NCBI GenBank assembly: GCA_905211675.1
Contig: CAJMBP010000015.1
Span: 1 to 26,854, forward strand
Source: an uncultured Oscillospiraceae bacterium
GTDB lineage: Bacteria > Bacillota > Clostridia > Oscillospirales > Acutalibacteraceae
Direction: 5' to 3'
DNA: 26,854 nt
Shown: piece by piece, positions 22,675-26,854 of the stretch
Layout of the letters: each line of letters starts with the position of its first letter
Numbering within the stretch: position 1 is the first letter of the stretch
Notes under the pieces: generated by a model
What the model was told of the DNA's origin: nothing
Databases searched by the model: none
Seen by the model: only the letters and a program-made list of their open reading frames with translations
Program-made: the position numbers and the translations under genes

Positions 22675-24588
22675 TTATTCACCCTCTTTTTCCGTAACTC
22701 TTTCGGTATCGTCTCTTGTGATTTTATAATAAGACAGAACATCAATAACATCTTTGTCATCACACTCATAATCACCATCATTGAATTTGTTGCGAGCAAT
22801 AATATCTTTTGCGACTAAAAGTTTATCTGGCGATAATGAGTTAAACTTATCCCACCATTCCGTGGCTAAATCACAATCGTGCTCGGTAACAGTTTTATAT
22901 TTTTCAGCAAGGCGAGCACGCAAATCGGCATCATATATACGTCTATATATGATAAATGTTTCTGGCATCCAAAGAATCTTCATAAATTCATCAACGTTTC
23001 TACCAAATGCCTCTTCAAAAAATGAAACACCACGTCCTATTTTACCTTTTGTGGAATTAAGCACGGCTTGAACAGCACGGATGAATTTTCTGTTCCAATA
23101 CTTGCCGATATAATCTCGGTTCATAAAGAACTCTTTATCATTTATCGGATGGTACTTCATCGGAAAAGAGTATATGCTTGCGCCAAGTTCTTCACATAAG
23201 TCAACATTCATTCTCAGACGATAATAAAGTTCTTCCGGTTTATCCTCAAAATTATAAAGAAGATAATTTGAGAGGTTCTTAATTCCGCTTTTAACGGCTG
23301 TACGGATAGACTTTTCATATATATCTCTAAGACTCCAGTGGTCGAACGCTATGCGCAAAGGCTGAATGTTCACTTCTGCCAGTTTTTTCATATTTGCTTC
23401 AGTAATTAGTCGAGAATCGATGCCTTGATTGAAGTCAACAATACGTTTTCTTTTTGAAGGCTTATGTGTCTTTTCATACAACGGACGCACATACTCATCT
23501 AATGCTAAAATATCGTCCTTGGAAGCTGTGTAGTGATAAAGGCAATGAGATTCTTCTAATTTTAAATATAATTCTGTCTTTTCAGCCTCATCTTTCAATT
23601 TATCCATTATTTCTTTGTAAATTGAGATTGCCTTGCGGATATACGCACGATCATTGTATGAATCTTTCAGGTTGTTGATCGTTACATCATACTCATTTGG
23701 TGGTGTGTAAGTAGCACCGGCTCCAAAACCGCAATCTTTGATTTCATCAATAATTTTGTTATAGCAATTAGAAGCCAAGACATTGTTATCAAGCAAAAGC
23801 AAATCTTTTCTTGCACCAAAGCGTTCATCAGTATGTTGAATACGTTGCTTAAGGTTAATATAATCACAATATTGCGGTTCAAGCTTAGGGACTGCACAAA
23901 ATTTGCACTTGTTTATGCATCCTCTTGTCATATAGGCAAAATAAGCATTATTCGCAGGGTAAACATAGTCTATTTCTTCAAGAATAGAGTAATCAAGAGG
24001 CAATTCATCAATTATAAGATTATTTCCCTCATCGATGTCGCCAGGATGATTTAATAGACCAACGAAAGGCTTTATTCCGGTTGCTTCGTATACTTCGTTT
24101 GGGAGTAATGACGACATAATACCACCGACCATTACATCTTCTTGTTTTTTGCAAAGTTGTTTAGCGAAATTGATGGTATCTATTGTAATGTCCCAATAGA
24201 AAGTGAATAATGTAGTAATGCCTACTTTATCAAATCTTGGCTTCGTAAAGTATTCTTTGTCTTTATATTTTTTTCGATATTTTTTTACTGCTTCAAGTAC
24301 TATTTCATCTTTAAAAATAGGGTCGGATTCAAGGATTGCATACTTGCCGAGTTTTATAAACTCAAAGAGCGTAGGGTAATAATCTTTCCAAAAAACTTCA
24401 GGGAAAATGATAGATAGATGATTTATTAAATCATCACAAATCAGTTCTACTGCTAAGGAACGCATATCGCCCTTATAAAAGCGAACATCATCGCCAACCA
24501 TCCGATAATAGGTTGCTAATTTCATTAGTCCCATTGGTGGGTATTTGTTATTGTATTTAGGCTCAATGAGCAAGACTTTTCTATTCAT
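22675..24588 (-). CDS. Radical SAM protein with N-terminal B12-binding-like domain
   Basis: 637 residues. The N-terminal ~190 residues resemble a cobalamin-binding Rossmann fold (KVLLIEPKYNNKYPPMGL at 4-21, then VGITTLFTFYW, VMVGGIMSS); the cobalamin-ligand DxHxxG motif is not visible. The radical SAM core has RGCINKCKFCAVP with C224, C228 and C231 for the 4Fe-4S cluster, preceded by ELPLDYSIL, typical of B12-radical SAM proteins. The barrel continues with DFNQGIDSRLI and RIAFDHWSL. The last ~150 residues (MKYHPINDKEF, KFIRAVQAVLN) are family-specific. Substrate unknown. It lies 6 bases after the GHKL ATPase gene and is directly coupled to the cyclase-like gene. Confidence 0.87.
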   Translation of the reverse strand: MNRKVLLIEPKYNNKYPPMGLMKLATYYRMVGDDVRFYKGDMRSLAVELICDDLINHLSIIFPEVFWKDYYPTLFEFIKLGKYAILESDPIFKDEIVLEAVKKYRKKYKDKEYFTKPRFDKVGITTLFTFYWDITIDTINFAKQLCKKQEDVMVGGIMSSLLPNEVYEATGIKPFVGLLNHPGDIDEGNNLIIDELPLDYSILEEIDYVYPANNAYFAYMTRGCINKCKFCAVPKLEPQYCDYINLKQRIQHTDERFGARKDLLLLDNNVLASNCYNKIIDEIKDCGFGAGATYTPPNEYDVTINNLKDSYNDRAYIRKAISIYKEIMDKLKDEAEKTELYLKLEESHCLYHYTASKDDILALDEYVRPLYEKTHKPSKRKRIVDFNQGIDSRLITEANMKKLAEVNIQPLRIAFDHWSLRDIYEKSIRTAVKSGIKNLSNYLLYNFEDKPEELYYRLRMNVDLCEELGASIYSFPMKYHPINDKEFFMNRDYIGKYWNRKFIRAVQAVLNSTKGKIGRGVSFFEEAFGRNVDEFMKILWMPETFIIYRRIYDADLRARLAEKYKTVTEHDCDLATEWWDKFNSLSPDKLLVAKDIIARNKFNDGDYECDDKDVIDVLSYYKITRDDTERVTEKEGE

Positions 24589-24594
24589 AGGGTA

Positions 24595-26151
24595 TTATCT
24601 CATCTCTTCTTTAATTTTATCTATAATCTGCTCGGCAATATCTTTTGGAGCAATATCGGTGATAATGGACAAAATTTTACTTACTAATTTGCGTTCGCTT
24701 CTTGACAGTTTGGACATATTGCTTGTAACAAATGATTTCTTTTTATCTTCGTCATCCACGATAGTAACAGTTGTTGTTTCGGCCTTTTTCTTTAATTTAT
24801 CAGCCTCATATTTTTGTCCGATGCTTTTTCTGACTTCCGATAAGGGAGATGCACTATCGCTATTATCAAGCTTGTCTAATCGTTTGCGAGCATCTTCGGC
24901 ACTTTTCTTAGCTTTATCAATATCAAACTGAAGTTTTTGACGTTCTTCCTCGTTGACAAAGCCTTGCTCTTTTTCCTTCTTTTGATATTCGGCGACCTTG
25001 CTAAGATATTCTTCTTGTCGCTTATAGTCATTTTTAACACGATTTGCTTCATAATAAAGCTTGTGTAGCACATCGTAGAAATACTCTCTCAACAGATCTT
25101 CAAACAAAACGCGGGTTTCGTTTTCGTTAAAATAATCACGCTGAGAGTTCGGGATAAGATTACGACTTGCAGCAAACACTTCGCCTACGAAATAATAATT
25201 GCCTCGATTTTCTTTGAAAAGAGGTTGTAAGGTATCGTCGCCTCCGAGTTGAATATTTGCACTTCTTACACGCAACCCACGCATATGATTTATGCTTGGA
25301 ATTTGTTTTTCAAAGCGTGACAAACCTACCCACATCCAAGCAATTAAATTGCCGGAAGCATCACGAAAATCCTTGAATTCCAAACGGGAAATCTCATCGT
25401 AATTCTTCAAGGAAGCACCGCTTTGTTCTTTGAGCTTAGTCGTATATTCTTTAAAAATTTGCGAACCGTTTACTCTTACACAATATTCATCGATGGTATA
25501 ACCGATCGACTTAGCATAGCTATAAATCTGATTGCGAAGAATAAAGGTGTTTTTGTATGGAACCGGAACCACAAAGCTGAGATACTCACGAACCTTTGCA
25601 TCGTTCAAAAGATCGGTGTTTTCTTTGTTAATATCAAACATCTCAACTTCAAAATAGTGTTCATCTATTGTTTCGGGTTCGGTTGAATACGTTATGATAG
25701 CATCCCAAATTTCATCAAGAGTGTATTTCTTGTTTTCAACAAGCATCGCTCGCATCTTTTGTGCGTCGCAAGTCATAATAGACTTCGTGCCCTCTCCAAG
25801 ATAACTTGTTGTAAATTTTAATGTTTTACAATATGCCAACCCACAAAGACGACCAATACCACGAAAGCCTTTATTTTTGCCGATTTCCTTATTGCTATTA
25901 GCAATGTCTCCAACATCTTCGATGAAATCGTCCGCTTTGACACCAGTAGCATTATCTTTAATACTTATGTATCGTTTCTTGCTATCCGTGTATATATCAA
26001 CATATCCCTCGTCAGCAGACAAGATACCCTCTCTTATTGCAAGGTCGATTTGGTCGCAAGCATTTTGTATATATTCTCTGTAGATAACCTTGGAGTCCGA
26101 GTACATACCCGTCGTAAGGTTATCAAGTATGTTTTTACCTACTGTCGCCAT
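24595..26151 (-). CDS. GHKL ATPase (Hsp90/MutL-type) with coiled coil, first copy in the operon
   Basis: 518 residues. GHKL motifs: N-box REYIQNACDQ (25-34; E26, N30), G1 IKDNATGV (64-71), G2 KGFRGIGRLCGL (94-105). Second domain with RGLRVRSANIQLGGDDTLQP, aligned with the paralogue's RGLYVRSKNMLLG, and NLIPNSQRDYF. A long coiled coil occupies about 365-430 (YKRQEEYLSKVAEYQKKEKE and following), absent from the other copy, and a basic helical tail follows. A closed-on-ATP dimer and a chaperone- or clamp-like role are known for the fold; the specific job is unknown. It starts 10 bases after the HerA-like gene, with AAGGAG overlapping that gene's stop. Confidence 0.86.
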   Translation of the reverse strand: MATVGKNILDNLTTGMYSDSKVIYREYIQNACDQIDLAIREGILSADEGYVDIYTDSKKRYISIKDNATGVKADDFIEDVGDIANSNKEIGKNKGFRGIGRLCGLAYCKTLKFTTSYLGEGTKSIMTCDAQKMRAMLVENKKYTLDEIWDAIITYSTEPETIDEHYFEVEMFDINKENTDLLNDAKVREYLSFVVPVPYKNTFILRNQIYSYAKSIGYTIDEYCVRVNGSQIFKEYTTKLKEQSGASLKNYDEISRLEFKDFRDASGNLIAWMWVGLSRFEKQIPSINHMRGLRVRSANIQLGGDDTLQPLFKENRGNYYFVGEVFAASRNLIPNSQRDYFNENETRVLFEDLLREYFYDVLHKLYYEANRVKNDYKRQEEYLSKVAEYQKKEKEQGFVNEEERQKLQFDIDKAKKSAEDARKRLDKLDNSDSASPLSEVRKSIGQKYEADKLKKKAETTTVTIVDDEDKKKSFVTSNMSKLSRSERKLVSKILSIITDIAPKDIAEQIIDKIKEEMR

Positions 26152-26161
26152 AATTATCTCC

Positions 26162-26854
26162 TTACTTAAATTGCTTATAAATCGGTTTCGGGAACTTGAT
26201 ATTAAGCAATGAACGGAAAATCGGATTTTGAATAATGTATTCGCCTTGTTTCAGACGAGTCATCATAGTCTTATAAACGGATGGAATACTCTTGTAATCA
26301 CTCTTGGTGACTTCGATTGAGTTTGTCCGACCATAAGCGTGGGTAGAACAGTTACCTGTAACTCTATCGTGAATAGCGCTTCTGAACTGTTCTGCGGCAA
26401 AGAGCACTACGCCAAGAGAACGTCCACGTTCTGCAACATCAAGTACTTGACGAAGAATAGGAGAGTTCTTAGGTGTTTCCTTAGAAGCATACTTGTTCAA
26501 CTCGTCAATAAAAATTACAACTCTTGAAGGCGGATTTACGCCTTCTTCGCCAGCATACTGACCTAACTGTAAATCATAGATTGTACGGATTGCATCGCCG
26601 AATACATATGCCTGCTTATCTTCGGAGAGCTTAGCAATATCAATAACATGCACTTCGTTTTTCTTAATGTATTTGAGGGCATCACCAATACGGGTTTCAC
26701 CTTCATCTTCACGAATATCCCTTGCGAAAATCTTATTATCAGTAATGCTCTTATTAATGATGCGATAGAATTTTCTCCAGCTCGCCACAGGGATTTCTTG
26801 GCAGCCCATAAAATTTTGTGTAAATAATAATCCTTCAAGCAATAACAGAATACT
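26162..26854 (-). CDS. HerA/FtsK-like ATPase, C-terminal part (5' end outside window)
   Basis: About 231 codons visible; the frame is open to the right edge, so the N-terminal Walker A half is outside. The visible part has Walker B VVIFIDELNKYA with DE, a following PILRQVLDVAERGRSLGV segment, and ATP-sensing VLFAAEQFRSAIHDRV then GNCSTHAYGRTN, the order of HerA/DUF87 and VirB4-type motors. HerA proteins form hexameric rings that translocate or process DNA, often with nucleases or SIR2/GHKL partners in defence loci. It is the first visible gene of the operon; the true start and promoter lie to the right. Confidence 0.82.
   Translation of the reverse strand, partial: SILLLLEGLLFTQNFMGCQEIPVASWRKFYRIINKSITDNKIFARDIREDEGETRIGDALKYIKKNEVHVIDIAKLSEDKQAYVFGDAIRTIYDLQLGQYAGEEGVNPPSRVVIFIDELNKYASKETPKNSPILRQVLDVAERGRSLGVVLFAAEQFRSAIHDRVTGNCSTHAYGRTNSIEVTKSDYKSIPSVYKTMMTRLKQGEYIIQNPIFRSLLNIKFPKPIYKQFK

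Noticed and set aside
22675..24588. Prokaryotic viperin
   Set aside because: The protein is much longer, has an N-terminal B12-like domain and lacks the compact viperin layout; no nucleotide kinase accompanies it.

Overview
The window looks like a chromosomal stretch of a low-GC Gram-positive bacterium, most likely a gut-type member of the Clostridia. The reasons are AAGGAG/GGAGG ribosome binding sites before most genes, near-consensus sigma-A promoters, a TipAL-type MerR regulator, and the TnpV-family and excisionase-type genes typical of Clostridia mobile elements. The taxonomic call is inference. All positions come from reading the sequence by eye; no database search was run.

Region 1 (1-11844, minus strand) is a cell-surface polysaccharide operon. 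It starts at a near-consensus promoter (11815-11844) and runs leftward: initiating sugar-phosphate transferase, HpcH/HpaI-type aldolase, D-2-hydroxyacid dehydrogenase, six glycosyltransferases (three GT2, three GT-B/GT4-like), an EpsG/Wzy-like polymerase, then CapE and CapF of the UDP-N-acetyl-L-fucosamine pathway. CapF runs off the left edge. Most genes overlap or lie only a few bases apart. Base composition changes sharply inside capE near 1640: the left side is GC-rich, everything to the right AT-rich. This is either a recombination junction or an assembly chimera.

Region 2 (11845-14485) holds ordinary host genes: a CPA2-type cation/proton antiporter and a MerR/TipAL regulator with a textbook 19-bp-spacer operator-promoter.

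Region 3 (14486 to the right edge) is an integrated accessory element. Its left boundary is the 3' half of a tRNA-Ser(CGA), broken exactly at the anticodon loop. Next come an excisionase-like gene and a cluster of inverted GGTCGTTTCG repeats arranged around a second copy of the 7-bp core TTTCGAG, then a two-HTH protein. The cargo follows: (a) a four-gene minus-strand operon of HNH protein, small acidic Met/Asp-repeat protein, zinc-ribbon membrane protein and a paralogue of the small protein; (b) an ABC-type ATPase with a C-terminal HTH-like tail, placed before the HNH gene as in Septu-like systems; (c) a plus-strand patch of transposon-associated genes (DUF6809-like, TnpV and a small coupled partner); (d) a tightly packed minus-strand operon of at least five genes entering from the right edge: HerA/FtsK-like ATPase (partial), Hsp90/MutL-type GHKL ATPase, radical SAM protein, a protein with class III nucleotidyl-cyclase-like motifs, and a second GHKL ATPase.

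Cluster (d) is the best candidate for an undescribed system. It combines a DNA-translocase-like motor, two related GHKL ATPases, radical SAM chemistry and a possible nucleotide-signal or sensor protein in one coupled transcription unit on a mobile island. I do not recognise it as a named defence system. An anti-phage or mobile-element conflict role is inference from context only.
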